DNA of 59,794 bases from JAUVZF01 sp964539385. GTDB lineage: Bacteria > Planctomycetota > Phycisphaerae > FEN-1346. A program made the position numbers and the translations under genes. Below, one piece after another: positions 40,532 through 49,826 of this stretch. The DNA lies in contig CAZIJC010000010.1 of the NCBI GenBank assembly GCA_964539385.1, positions 1 through 59,794 of the forward strand, written 5' to 3'. Below the pieces are notes generated by a model, which worked only from the letters and a program-made list of their open reading frames with translations, did no database searches and was not told the DNA's origin. Positions within the stretch are counted from its first letter, which is position 1. Every line of letters begins with the position of its first letter.

Positions 40532-43480
40532 ATGAGACACTCCTCGGCGTTACTCACCTTCTTGGCATTGCTTATGGTCGGTGCTTCGGCAGCAGAACGA
40601 ACCCAGGTCAACCGTTCGGCTCAGAAGGTCATGGCAGAAGCCCTGCCGAAGCTCAAGGCAAGACGGACCAAGCTGGAAGAGAAGATCCGCCTGGTCCGGG
40701 CCCTGGGCGAGTTGGGGCCCGAGGCGGCTCCAGCCGTGGAGTTCCTGCTGTCCAACAGCTTCTTCTACGAACAGTGCGGGCGCACCGCCAAGGCGCACCC
40801 GTTGCGCCTGGCGACGATCGACGCCCTGGTCAAGATCGGTGAACCGGCTGTGCCGCAGGTGGTGGCGCTGCTGAGCGTGAAGTCCGGCGGCAAGGGCAAC
40901 GACAAGGTGAACCGCAACAACAAGTTCGACTGGAAGTGGTGGGCGGCCGAGATTCTGCGGCGGATGTCGCAGACGGAACTGGCCGATGCAGTTGTCGCGA
41001 CTCTCGAGAAGGAGATGCAGTCAGCGAAGCAGAAAAGTTCCTATTACCACGTGCTGGCGTTGATGGGCCCCAAGGCCGTGCCCGTTCTGAAGCGGGAGGC
41101 CAAGAGCATTGTGTCCAAAGGCGTGAGATCCAAGGCGGAGGCGAACAACATCCGCCGTCTGGGCGAATTGATCGGGCCCGCAGTCGGGGAAGCGCTCGAT
41201 GCGGTGGTCCCCGAACACTACGACCAGAAGACCTGGGACGATGACCGCCACTGGATCCACTACCGGGGTGGCTGGTATCCGTTGGCCCATGCCAGGCCGG
41301 TTCCCAAACACATCCCCGCCTTCCTGGACCTCATCAAGAACGACACGATGATGCGTACCCGGCAATACGAGGGTGTGCGGTACATTGGCATGATTCTGGG
41401 CACGATGGGCCAGGCCCCGGCGTTGCCGTTGGCGGCGCTCCTGGACGACAAGAAGCTGGAAACCCGTTGGGCCACGGCGTTTATCCTGGCGATGCTCGGC
41501 CCCGACGGCAAGCCCGCCTTGCCCGCACTCGAGAAGACACTCGCCAACCAAAGCGAGGCCGTCGAAGTTCGTGTCGCCGCCGCGCGGGCGATTGCCGAGA
41601 TCAAGGCCGTGGATGCCGCGGCACTCACCAACCGGATTCCTGACGTCCATAACCGGCTGGTTGTCGCGGCCAAGAAACGGTCGAAGATTGCGCAGAGCCG
41701 CGAGCAATGGCAGACGCACTTTCCCACGGATCCCACCCAGGTTCGGGCGCGGCAGCTGGCGTTGTACAACAAGACGCCTGAGGCCGAGAAACCCATGTTC
41801 CATCTCGCCGTCAACAACGACCTGAAGGCGTCGAACCAATGGGTGCGCGAGTACGTGGCCCAGCACCTGAAGGGCACGTCGAAGGCGACATCATTCGGTG
41901 GCGGGAAGATGTGCGAGGACCTGAACGTATTCGTGTACCTGTTCGGCGCCCAGAGCCGGCACTATCCGGGACGTCTTGAGGCGGATGTTGAGGAAGCCGC
42001 CAAGGAGTACATGTTCCAGAGCGTCAACGTCCCCCCCGCTGAGCATAAAGGCAAACCCCGGTATGTGCCCAAGTCCGCATCTGACCTGGACAAGATCCTC
42101 GCCCTCGACAACTCAATCTGCATCGTGGAAGCGACCAACGGGCCCTTGCGAAGCGACGCCCAGCATTACCTGATCCTGCAGTCCCTCCATAGTGACCCGA
42201 CGTTCAAGAACAGGAAGTTTAAGACAGGTGACACCGTGGCACAACGCTACGAGCGATTCACGCGGTTCTTCCGGCGTGGCCTGAAAGAATGGGCGCTGCA
42301 CGGGATGTGGGTCGAACTCGGCAGCAGCAGCTATGAATACAAGACCTATCGCGGATTGTTCCTCCTGCTCGATTTCGCAACGGACCCGGTGGTGGCGGCG
42401 CGGGCCAGGATGTTGATGGACCTGGCGATGATCGAGATTGAGCAGATCGCACTCAGCGGGCTGCGCGGCGGCAGTAAGTCGCGCGCCAAGGATGGTGGGC
42501 TCGACAGCCGGTTCAACAAGACGCTTGCTCGGCTCTACGGCGAGCATCATGGATATGCGCTCGAGCCGCCGGGATTCAAGGGATATGAACCACCTGTCCC
42601 TGCGATTCTCCTGCGCCGACTCGGCCCAACTCAAAAGGTCTACGAGATCGTTAATCGTCACCCCGGTGAAACGATAGCGTTGCCGCAGCAGATGACCCAG
42701 GGCAACAGCTTCCACAAGGCACTCTCCCGAAGCATTAACTATGCCTACCGCACCCCCGAGTACATCACCGGCTGCTCCATGTTCGACGTGCGGCTGTGGC
42801 GGGGTGAGGGCAAGAGGAAGACGCTCATCTACGCGCCCCTCGGCCGGTGGAGCGGCGTGATATTCCGGGACGGCGCCGCGGTCTATCTGGATCCCTACAC
42901 GGGCGAGAAATGGAATGTACAGGAGAAGGACGTCATGATCGCCCAGCGCTACAAGGATTCGGTCTACAAGGGCGACGCTCGGGTTGACTTCGCTGCGGTC
43001 AAAGAAATGACAGAGAGGGATGGGTGGGTGTTTGCTGATAACCACGACGCTTACGCCGCGGTACGGATCTTGAGGGGCGGTTACTACTGGAACGAACCCG
43101 CGCGTCACCGCCTCTACTTGCAGGACCAGTATGCCCCGATCATCATCCAGACCGGGCGAAAGGCCGTCTATGGCTCCTTTGCCGCCTTCAGGAAGGCCAT
43201 CCTGGCCGCACCACTCACCTTGACCGCGGACAAGCTGGATTACACCGGGCCGAACTCAGCGCGGATCGAGTTCTTCCTGTGCAGGAACTCGGACGAGGAT
43301 CCCTACCCGAAAACACTGCCAAAGATCGACGGCAAAGAACTCGACCTGAACCTGACGCACAACTACAAGAGCCCGTTTATGCAAAACGAGGTCGGCAGTG
43401 ACATCGTCACCGTGCGCTACGGCTCCCGCCGCTGGGACTACGACTTTGAGAAGAACACGGTGACAGAGATTACGCAGTAG
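40532..43480 (+). CDS. Large secreted HEAT-repeat protein
   Basis: A 982-residue exported protein (signal peptide MRHSSALLTFLALLMVGASA). Residues about 25-370 are HEAT-like helical repeats, e.g. LGELGPEAAPAVEFLL, IGEPAVPQVVALL, LGPDGKPALPALEKTL. Residues about 400-720 contain long helices with many aromatic residues (FTRFFRRGLKEWALHGMWVE, YEYKTYRGLFLLLDF), possibly an alpha/alpha toroid as in polysaccharide lyases, and the C-terminal part is beta-rich (LIYAPLGRWSGVIFRDGAAV). ATG at 40532 has CAGGAG five bases upstream. No catalytic motif can be named. It is the only intact large gene in the mosaic region. Confidence 0.6.
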   Translation: MRHSSALLTFLALLMVGASAAERTQVNRSAQKVMAEALPKLKARRTKLEEKIRLVRALGELGPEAAPAVEFLLSNSFFYEQCGRTAKAHPLRLATIDALVKIGEPAVPQVVALLSVKSGGKGNDKVNRNNKFDWKWWAAEILRRMSQTELADAVVATLEKEMQSAKQKSSYYHVLALMGPKAVPVLKREAKSIVSKGVRSKAEANNIRRLGELIGPAVGEALDAVVPEHYDQKTWDDDRHWIHYRGGWYPLAHARPVPKHIPAFLDLIKNDTMMRTRQYEGVRYIGMILGTMGQAPALPLAALLDDKKLETRWATAFILAMLGPDGKPALPALEKTLANQSEAVEVRVAAARAIAEIKAVDAAALTNRIPDVHNRLVVAAKKRSKIAQSREQWQTHFPTDPTQVRARQLALYNKTPEAEKPMFHLAVNNDLKASNQWVREYVAQHLKGTSKATSFGGGKMCEDLNVFVYLFGAQSRHYPGRLEADVEEAAKEYMFQSVNVPPAEHKGKPRYVPKSASDLDKILALDNSICIVEATNGPLRSDAQHYLILQSLHSDPTFKNRKFKTGDTVAQRYERFTRFFRRGLKEWALHGMWVELGSSSYEYKTYRGLFLLLDFATDPVVAARARMLMDLAMIEIEQIALSGLRGGSKSRAKDGGLDSRFNKTLARLYGEHHGYALEPPGFKGYEPPVPAILLRRLGPTQKVYEIVNRHPGETIALPQQMTQGNSFHKALSRSINYAYRTPEYITGCSMFDVRLWRGEGKRKTLIYAPLGRWSGVIFRDGAAVYLDPYTGEKWNVQEKDVMIAQRYKDSVYKGDARVDFAAVKEMTERDGWVFADNHDAYAAVRILRGGYYWNEPARHRLYLQDQYAPIIIQTGRKAVYGSFAAFRKAILAAPLTLTADKLDYTGPNSARIEFFLCRNSDEDPYPKTLPKIDGKELDLNLTHNYKSPFMQNEVGSDIVTVRYGSRRWDYDFEKNTVTEITQ

Positions 43481-43520
43481 GTCCAGCCCCAAGGGGCTGA
43501 TATCAGGCCACGCATTCAGC

Positions 43521-44147
43521 GTGTCCAGCATTCCGGCTGAGAAGGTCCGCGATGGTCAGGACGGGTCGCACTGGGGAGTCTTCGGTCGGCGTTACGCGGC
43601 CGACGGCACACCGTTGGGCCAGGAGTTCCAGGTTAACACCTGCACGGCCAGCAGCCAAGCCGAACCGAGGGTGGCGGTGGCAGGGGATGGGCGGTTTGTG
43701 GCGTCTTGGCACAGTTACGGTCAGGATGGTTCGCAACACGGGGTGTATGCCCGCAGATACGCGCCGGACGGGACCCCGTTGGGCGGGGAGTCGCAGGTCA
43801 ACACGTACACCGGCGGGGAGCAAATGCTGCCGGCCATAGCCATGGATGCTACCGGCAACTTCGTCGTCACCTGGATGAGCGAGAACCAGGACGGGTCCAG
43901 TTGGGGGATCTACGGCCAGCGTTACGCGGGCGATGGCACGCGCTTGGGAGAGGAGTTTCGGGTCAACACCTACACGTTTGCCAACCAGGAGCAGCCGACG
44001 GTCGCGATGGCTCGAGATGGCCAGTTTGTGGTGGCCTGGGAGAGTTACCGGCAGGACGGGTCGGGTTACGGCGTCTACGCCCAACGTTACGCGGCCGACG
44101 GCGCGGCGTTGGGCGGGCGAAGCGGTTGGCTGAGGTCGAATCGGTAG
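43521..44147 (+). pseudogene. Fragment of a large secreted repeat protein
   Basis: A frame of 208 codons with no signal peptide, made of three full repeats of about 55 residues and one partial. The unit is QDGSxxGVYxxRYAxDGTPL followed by GxEFxVNTYT and VAMxxxGxFVVxW. Such repeats normally form part of much longer secreted Planctomycetota proteins with further adhesion-type domains and a C-terminal sorting signal. Here the array starts and ends abruptly (WLRSNR), so it is taken as a truncated remnant. Confidence 0.6.
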
Positions 44148-44248
44148 CTGCACTGGTCCAGCGGGACCGAGTTGGGGGTGAGGCGCGCCACTGAGACTAA
44201 GTTGGGTACCTATCAGAACACTCGGAGGGCCAGAACGAGGACTGGACA

Positions 44249-44292
44249 CGACGGACAAAGCCAACCTGAAGGCGCCGGCGGCGGCGCAGGCG
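44249..44292. repeat. Repeat block F, partial copy
   Basis: About 42 bp encoding DKANLKAPAAAQA match 40009-40050 (DKANLKALASAQA). The surrounding 44148-44379 region holds no gene. Confidence 0.65.
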
Positions 44293-44379
44293 AAGATGAT
44301 GCCGAAGCAGGCTGGCCCATGACGAACTCCCACTCCTCTCGGCAGTCAGGAAAGGCGCCGGTCGTACGGGAGACATCCC

Positions 44380-45557
44380 ATGACCCTTCGACTGCAAGCG
44401 GGTGCGTTGGCCCTTGCGGCGGCGGCTCTGGCGGTCGGGAGTTCGCCGGCCGAGGCATCCACGCCGCCCCGGGAAGTCGAACTCCGGCTGTTCGACGCCC
44501 TGTTCCGCGGCGAGATGCCGGGCGAGCAACCCGCCTCGCTCATCCTGCTTCTCGGCAGAGAGAACGACCACTGGCGGCGCGCCTACGGCGTGGCCCGCGA
44601 CCTCACCGAAGACGTCCATGTCGGCCGCATCGTTAAGGCCCGCCTGACGGACAAGACGTTCACGCTGTCGCTGGCGATGACCATCGTCATCGGCCGTTTC
44701 CGGGAGTCGGCCTCGTTCGACGTGGACCTGAAGCGCGACGCCGGCGGCCTGTACCGCGGTCGGTACGGCGGCCGCTTTCGCGGGATGGCGGTCCGCGGCG
44801 ACGCCGAGGCCGAGGTGCTGCCACCCCACCGCCGGCCGCCGGCCGGCTTCCAGCCCGTCGCGCCCGGCGAGCACCCGCGGCTCCTCTTCCGCCGCTCAGA
44901 CCTCGATGCCCTGCGGAAGAAGGCGGACACACCCTTCGGCAAGGCCGCCCTGGCGAAGATGGACGGCCCCGTCGGCCTGGCCGTCCGCCACCAACTGACC
45001 GGCGACGACGCCTGCGCCCGCCGGATCATCCCCCTGGTCGAGAAGATGATGGACCGGGGACTCCTCTCGGACCAGTTCGGCCACAACGTAGGCGACCGCC
45101 TGGAGAAGACCGCTATCGCCTACGACTGCTGCTGCGACGCCTGGCCGGCCGACTTCCGCCGGCGCGTCGAACAGTACATGCTGTGGGCGGGCAACCGCAT
45201 CCTCGCGGCCGACCGCTCATCGACATCACCAACGCCGTCGGCCGGCGCTACTTCACCCACAACTACTTCTACGCCGTCGTGCGAAACGACCGGCCGCGAT
45301 GGGTGCGGGTGGCCACCGACCCCGGCCACGCAACCGTCTACCTGAACGGCGTCCCGCTGGAGCCGGGCGACTGCGCCCACCTGGAGAAGGGCCTCTATCC
45401 GCTCCTGGTCGAGGCGCCCATCGGGTGGATGAACCCCTGGGGCCGGCACCGAGGACCCCGCCGTCCTGGCCACGCCGCACCTGCACGTGTTCGGGTCGAA
45501 GGACTCGGGCGGCCCGCGCCCATCCTGTTCCAGGAGCGGCGGGCGGCCGACCGGTAG
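44380..45557 (+). pseudogene. Decayed heparinase II/III-like gene
   Basis: Starts with a signal peptide (MTLRLQAGALALAAAALAVG) and a beta domain, then HPRLLFRRSDLDALRKKADT, the usual entry of heparinase II/III-like lyases, and a helical part to about 45215. There the frame breaks: the matching continuation (DITNAVGRRYFTHNYFYAVV, then ATVYLNGVPLEPGD) is in another frame, and near 45445 it shifts again (EDPAVLATPHLHVFGSKDSG). With the central catalytic toroid and sandwich mostly missing, an internal deletion plus at least two frameshifts is the best reading. Confidence 0.65.
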
Positions 45558-45599
45558 CGCGTTGGCGGTTCGTGTGGTTACGCGGCCCGTAGGGGCGGC

Positions 45600-45731
45600 G
45601 CAGGCGCAAGCCCGGGCGTCCCGCGCGCAGCGCATTTGCAGCGCGCAGGTTGCCCGGGACGCCCTCACCTGTCGTCACTCGCCAAGAACACGGTTCGAAG
45701 GGCCGGAGGGGCCGAGGCGCGCAAGCCTTTG
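45600..45731. repeat. Repeat block F, copy 2
   Basis: Diverged copy of 40036-40162. An 18-bp insertion (CGCATTTGCAGCGCGCAG) resembles 40197-40212, downstream of copy 1, which suggests local rearrangement. It lies 40 bp from tRNA-Leu(UAA). Confidence 0.8.
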
Positions 45732-45770
45732 AAAAAGCGACCACTTGCGCACAGATGTCATCACCTGTCA

Positions 45771-45857
45771 TGGTGGGCGAGGCGGGAGTCGAACCCGCAC
45801 GGGCCTTTGGCCCAGGGGATTTTAAGTCCCCAGCGTCTGCCGTTTCGCCACTCGCCC
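45771..45857 (-). tRNA. tRNA-Leu (anticodon UAA)
   Basis: Acceptor GGGCGAG/CTCGCCC with encoded CCA, type II variable arm, T-loop GGTTCGACTCC, anticodon stem GGGGA/TCCCC closing the loop CTTAAAA, giving anticodon TAA. Confidence 0.95.
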
Positions 45858-45924
45858 CATCCAAACGTAAGTGCTGGCACCACAGCCGCTTACATCCGCC
45901 AGCGGCATCCTTTTCGGGACCCGC

Positions 45925-46077
45925 GCGTGGGGTATTTTGCCAGTTTACTACCAGTTTATCGACCGTCCCGGCCGTCGCGAAGGTCCGCCGGAAGGCGTGG
46001 CTCGTGACCAGTGGCAGTCCGAGTTTCTCGCAGCATGCCGCCAGCAGGTCGTCTGTAAAGCGCCTGCCGAGGTCCGA
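45925..46077 (-). pseudogene. Tyrosine-recombinase C-terminal scrap
   Basis: A stretch on the minus strand reads GRRFTDDLLAACCEKLGLPL then VTSHAFRRTFATAG, which has the HxxR box of tyrosine recombinases (usually HxLRHTFAT). Neither the first catalytic Arg nor the nucleophile Tyr region can be seen. It lies 68 bp upstream (5' side) of tRNA-Leu(UAA). Confidence 0.5.
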
Positions 46078-46243
46078 TCGTGGTCGCGGCCATAACGTCG
46101 GGAGTATCGCGCATGGCGAGCTCCTTGTCAAATAGCTTTCAGGCCAGGCTGTTTCATGGCGGCGACGAAGTGGTCCTTACGGCAGCACCAATGGTTGCCG
46201 AGTAGAGCGCTCGCCTGCGGGTCCAAAGAGGGCCGCGACCGCA

Positions 46244-48238
46244 TCAGTTTCGAGGGAACTCGGCCGGCTTGTCTGTGCCGATGCCCCGCCTCGCGACGGC
46301 GAACAGGACCGCCATCACGGCAAGGAGCAACACGGCGCCCGGCCAGGCCGGCGGGCCGCCCTCCAGCCCCATGTCGAGCGGGTTCCGGCCGCTCGCGAGC
46401 ACGATCGGGATCGCCAGCAGGATGCCGAGCAGCGCCTCGCCGGTGATGAGCCCGGCGGCAAAGAGGACGCCGGGGCCGGTGGGAGCGTTCGAGGTCGGGG
46501 CTTCCTCGCGCTGGCGCCTTCTCCGCCGGAGGCAAGTTGCAGCCCGGGCAACGAGGCCGCCGGCCAGAATGGCCACCCCCAGTTCCAGGGGAAGGTAGAG
46601 GCCGACTGCCACGGCCAACACCGGGGTGCGGAACCGGCTCTTCCGCCGCTCCAGCACCACGTCGAGAACGATCACGCCGACCGCCAGCCCCATACCCGCC
46701 GCCATCATGTCCCACGGCAGGTCCCATGCGAAGACACCCCTGGCCACCGAGGCCATAAGCGTGGCTTGCGGTGCCCGGAGCGGCTCAGGGTGGGTCGGGG
46801 TCGCCACGCCGATGCCGTAGGCGTGAAGCAGCAGCGACAGGATCGGTGCGAGCACAAAGGCGGCGGCGATCACGCCGACGGCCTGCATCACCTGCTGCTT
46901 CCAGGGGGTGGCGCCCACGAGGTGGCCGGTCTTGAGGTCCTGGAGGTTGTCGCCTCCGATCGCCGCGGCGCAGCAGACGACCGCACCGATGAGAATCGCC
47001 GCGGCCGGCCCCGTCGCGCTCGCCGTCCCCAGCGCAAGGAGCAGCAGCGCCGAGACCAGAATCGTGGCGATCGTTACCCCGGAGACCGGGTTGTTCGATG
47101 AACCGACCAGTCCTGCCATATACGAGGCCACCGCCGAAAAGAGAAACCCGGCCACCAGCATCACCAGCGCCATGAACGCCGATACGCCCGTGTCGCCCGT
47201 GATGTGGCGAAAGACGAGGAATAGCGGAACCACCGACACGATGAGGGCGAGCCCGATCCACTGCATCGGCGCGTCGCGCTCCGTCCGCGGCACCGACGTA
47301 GCCCCCTGTTGCCGATACTGCCGGTAGGCCACAACGCTCGACCGGATACCCCGAACCAGGCTCGGCCACAGCCGCACCACCGCCCACAGGCCGCCGACCA
47401 CCATCGCCCCGACGCCGATGTACCGCGTCTCGGTGGACCATATCTCCCATGCCAACTTCTGCGGCTCCACCGCCTCGCTGCCGGCAGCGAGAATCGGGAC
47501 CGCCACCCACCAGTTCAGCGCCCCGCCCAGGAACACGAGCACCGCGATGTTGATGCCCACGATGTAGCCGACGGCCACCAGGGCCGGCGCCAGGCTCGTG
47601 CCGAAGTACGCCACCGTTCCGCCGACGCGGCCGGCGACCTCCAGCGATCCGGTCCACAGGCCGAGGCCCGTCTGGCCGAGTTTGTAGGCCGCTCCGAGCA
47701 GGCCGCCCGTGACGATCGGCCCGGCGCCTGCCCCGCCTCTGTTGCCGACTTCGAGCACTTGGGCCGTCGCCACGCCCTCGGGGAAGGCGAGTTCCGCCTC
47801 CACGACGAGCGCGCGGCGGAGCGGCACGGTGAACAGGACGCCAAGCAGGCCGCCCAAGCCCGCAATCACCGTGGCTTCCCAGTAGTCGAAGGTCGTCCAC
47901 GTTCCAAGGATCAACAGAGCAGGAAGCGTGAAGATGACGCCCGCCGCGAGCGATTCGCCGGCCGAGGCCGCCGTCTGCACGATGTTGTTCTCCAGGATGT
48001 TCGACCGGCGGAACAGCCGCAACACGGCCATCGAGATCACGGCTGCCGGGATGGACGCCGACACGGTCATCCCTGCCAGCAGGCCCAGATAGGCGTTCGC
48101 CCCGGCCAGCAACACCGAGAGCACCGCGCCAAGGATGACGGCCTTGACTGTGATCTCCGGCAGGCCGGCTTCTCTCGCGCGCTTCGGTTCGGGTTGCGGC
48201 ACCGGCGGTTCCCTCGCATGCCAACTCGCGCCGAGCAT
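46244..48238 (-). CDS. OPT-family oligopeptide/metal-chelate transporter
   Basis: A 664-residue membrane protein with about sixteen hydrophobic segments. Family features: an early ITVKAVILGAVLSVLLAGAN, NAYLGLLAGMTVSASIPAAV, NNIVQTAASAGESLAAGVIF, FPEGVATAQVLE and GGDNLQDLKTGHLVGATPWK. OPT proteins import small peptides or metal chelates with protons. The ATG at 48238 overlaps a TACAAT that could be a -10 box; a GTG at 48202 with GAGGGA upstream is a plausible alternative start. Confidence 0.87.
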   Translation of the reverse strand: MLGASWHAREPPVPQPEPKRAREAGLPEITVKAVILGAVLSVLLAGANAYLGLLAGMTVSASIPAAVISMAVLRLFRRSNILENNIVQTAASAGESLAAGVIFTLPALLILGTWTTFDYWEATVIAGLGGLLGVLFTVPLRRALVVEAELAFPEGVATAQVLEVGNRGGAGAGPIVTGGLLGAAYKLGQTGLGLWTGSLEVAGRVGGTVAYFGTSLAPALVAVGYIVGINIAVLVFLGGALNWWVAVPILAAGSEAVEPQKLAWEIWSTETRYIGVGAMVVGGLWAVVRLWPSLVRGIRSSVVAYRQYRQQGATSVPRTERDAPMQWIGLALIVSVVPLFLVFRHITGDTGVSAFMALVMLVAGFLFSAVASYMAGLVGSSNNPVSGVTIATILVSALLLLALGTASATGPAAAILIGAVVCCAAAIGGDNLQDLKTGHLVGATPWKQQVMQAVGVIAAAFVLAPILSLLLHAYGIGVATPTHPEPLRAPQATLMASVARGVFAWDLPWDMMAAGMGLAVGVIVLDVVLERRKSRFRTPVLAVAVGLYLPLELGVAILAGGLVARAATCLRRRRRQREEAPTSNAPTGPGVLFAAGLITGEALLGILLAIPIVLASGRNPLDMGLEGGPPAWPGAVLLLAVMAVLFAVARRGIGTDKPAEFPRN

Positions 48239-48382
48239 TGTAGCCCATCAAAACAGACCGGTCTATGGGCAAGAGCCCTGAGAACGATGACCGCGAAGTA
48301 AGCCCTTACAGGCGGTCGTGATGTACGGCTGCCTTCACCGTCGCCAGGATTCTCTCACAAAACCTGGATCAAATCACGGGGA

Positions 48383-48412
48383 GGGGGTCAATCGCAAAAG
48401 TGGGCCTGACCT
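48383..48412. repeat. REP-like remnant
   Basis: GGGGGTCAATCGCAAAAG followed by TGGGCCTGACC: GGTCA/TGACC ends around a short AAAAGTGGGCC core. It resembles the ends of REP elements that flank RAYT transposases in other bacteria; no such gene is present. Confidence 0.35.
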
Positions 48413-48443
48413 GCTGTTTTCTCGGATAGTCCGGCTTCTTCCC

Positions 48444-49670
48444 TCACGGGGCTTTGTGGCGGGGAAGCCACTGCGGCAGGTCGCCGTCGCCCGTCTTTTC
48501 GCCTTTCATCAACCAGTTGAGATTGAATCGCGCCACTTTTGACCCGCCGCTTTCGAAATGGAGATAGATCCAGCCTTCACTCTTCGTCGCCGGCCGTCCC
48601 GCGGTGAGCGAGGAATAGGCAAACCCGCCTTCGTGGACCAGTCGTTTCAGGGGCCATGTCTTTCCGCCGTCGAAACTGGCCCATACCGTTCCGTGGCGGC
48701 GGCCGGAGGGGCTTTCGATGTTGCTGAAGATGAGGATGTCGCGCCCCTGCACCGGCAGACGCACCAGCCCGCCCATGAGTCCGTAGTCACGGACCTGATC
48801 GCCGTCGGGCAGCACGTCGCAGATCGAGAGGTCTTTCCACGTTTGGCCGCCGTCCTCGCTCCAGGCGGTCCAGCGGCGGCGTGGGTTCTCTCCTTCCGGG
48901 GCCCAATGCCGGCGCGAGTTGTAGTAGACCCGCCCGTCGGAGAGTTCCGCGATCGTGGCCTCGCCGGTACCGTTGGCCGGGAACGGCTCGCTGGTGTGCC
49001 ACGTCTTGCCGCCGTCATCACTGTAGATGGCGGTGGTGTAGTGCTCGGGCCATTTGCTTCGATGGTTCTGGCCGGCGTAGTGGCGAGCCGGACGGAGCAG
49101 TCGGCCCCTGTGCTTGCCGTGCCGCAGCGTGATGCCGTGCTCGTTCATGTGCATGGAGGGCACGTTGCCTTTGCTGTCCGGCTTGATGGCGACTTCCATG
49201 GGAGACCAGGTCTTGCCATGGTCCTTGCTGCAGTACACCGTCAGCGGGGCCGGTGGGTGGTGCTCTTCAACGAAAGCCAGGATCTCACCATTGGCTTCAT
49301 TCACGGTGGCGCCGCCGCCCATAAACCCTTTCCCGACCGTGATTTCGGGGCCCCAGGTCTTGCCCCCGTCTTCGCTTCGCCGCACCTTCACGCCATTCCA
49401 GACCGCCAGCACTGTGCCATCCAGGGCCACGACGGCATTGGGGAACCGGTCTCCTTTGAAGACCTGCTGCATATCCAGTTTCGGCTCGCCCAGAAACGGT
49501 TCGATCTTCCCCTCGGCCGGATGTCCCGCGGCGGTCACCGGGACGTTCTTACGCGGCGTTTCCCCAAGCGCAGGCACCGCCGCGGCGACCGTCGCCAAGG
49601 CCGCAAGGCCCAGCACCGCCATCCAAACCGGGAACAAACGGCTTGAGCGTCTCAATGTGTTTCTGGTCAC
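48444..49670 (-). CDS. Secreted sialidase-like BNR-repeat protein (GH33-like)
   Basis: A 408-residue exported six-bladed propeller. Five Asp-boxes are clear: SEDGGKTWG, SKDHGKTWS, SDDGGKTWH, SEDGGQTWK and SFDGGKTWP. An early arginine-containing strand (FPNAVVALDGTV) and a late YSSLTAG (possible Tyr nucleophile region) fit exo-alpha-sialidase, though other GH33-like or uronic-acid-active propellers are possible. The GTG at 49670 is chosen because AAAGGAG lies nine bases upstream and it yields a normal signal peptide (LFPVWMAVLGLAALATVAAA). It is downstream of the HzsA-related gene on the same strand. Confidence 0.8.
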   Translation of the reverse strand: MTRNTLRRSSRLFPVWMAVLGLAALATVAAAVPALGETPRKNVPVTAAGHPAEGKIEPFLGEPKLDMQQVFKGDRFPNAVVALDGTVLAVWNGVKVRRSEDGGKTWGPEITVGKGFMGGGATVNEANGEILAFVEEHHPPAPLTVYCSKDHGKTWSPMEVAIKPDSKGNVPSMHMNEHGITLRHGKHRGRLLRPARHYAGQNHRSKWPEHYTTAIYSDDGGKTWHTSEPFPANGTGEATIAELSDGRVYYNSRRHWAPEGENPRRRWTAWSEDGGQTWKDLSICDVLPDGDQVRDYGLMGGLVRLPVQGRDILIFSNIESPSGRRHGTVWASFDGGKTWPLKRLVHEGGFAYSSLTAGRPATKSEGWIYLHFESGGSKVARFNLNWLMKGEKTGDGDLPQWLPRHKAP

Positions 49671-49826
49671 TTTGGGTTTCTCCTTTATTCCTCTGACACA
49701 GCCCAGCATGAAGCGCTTCAACGCGTTCAGGCCGGCCCCGGGAGCACTCCGGCGAGAGGCGCGAGGGCCGACGTCGCGACCTGCCGGGCCGAAGCGGCCG
49801 CAGCGCGCCCCCTTGGCGTCGTCCGG

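Noticed and set aside
45771..46077. Intact prophage or integrative element at tRNA-Leu(UAA)
   Set aside because: Only a scrap of recombinase remains, on the 5' side of the tRNA; no direct repeat of the tRNA 3' end was found within the window.
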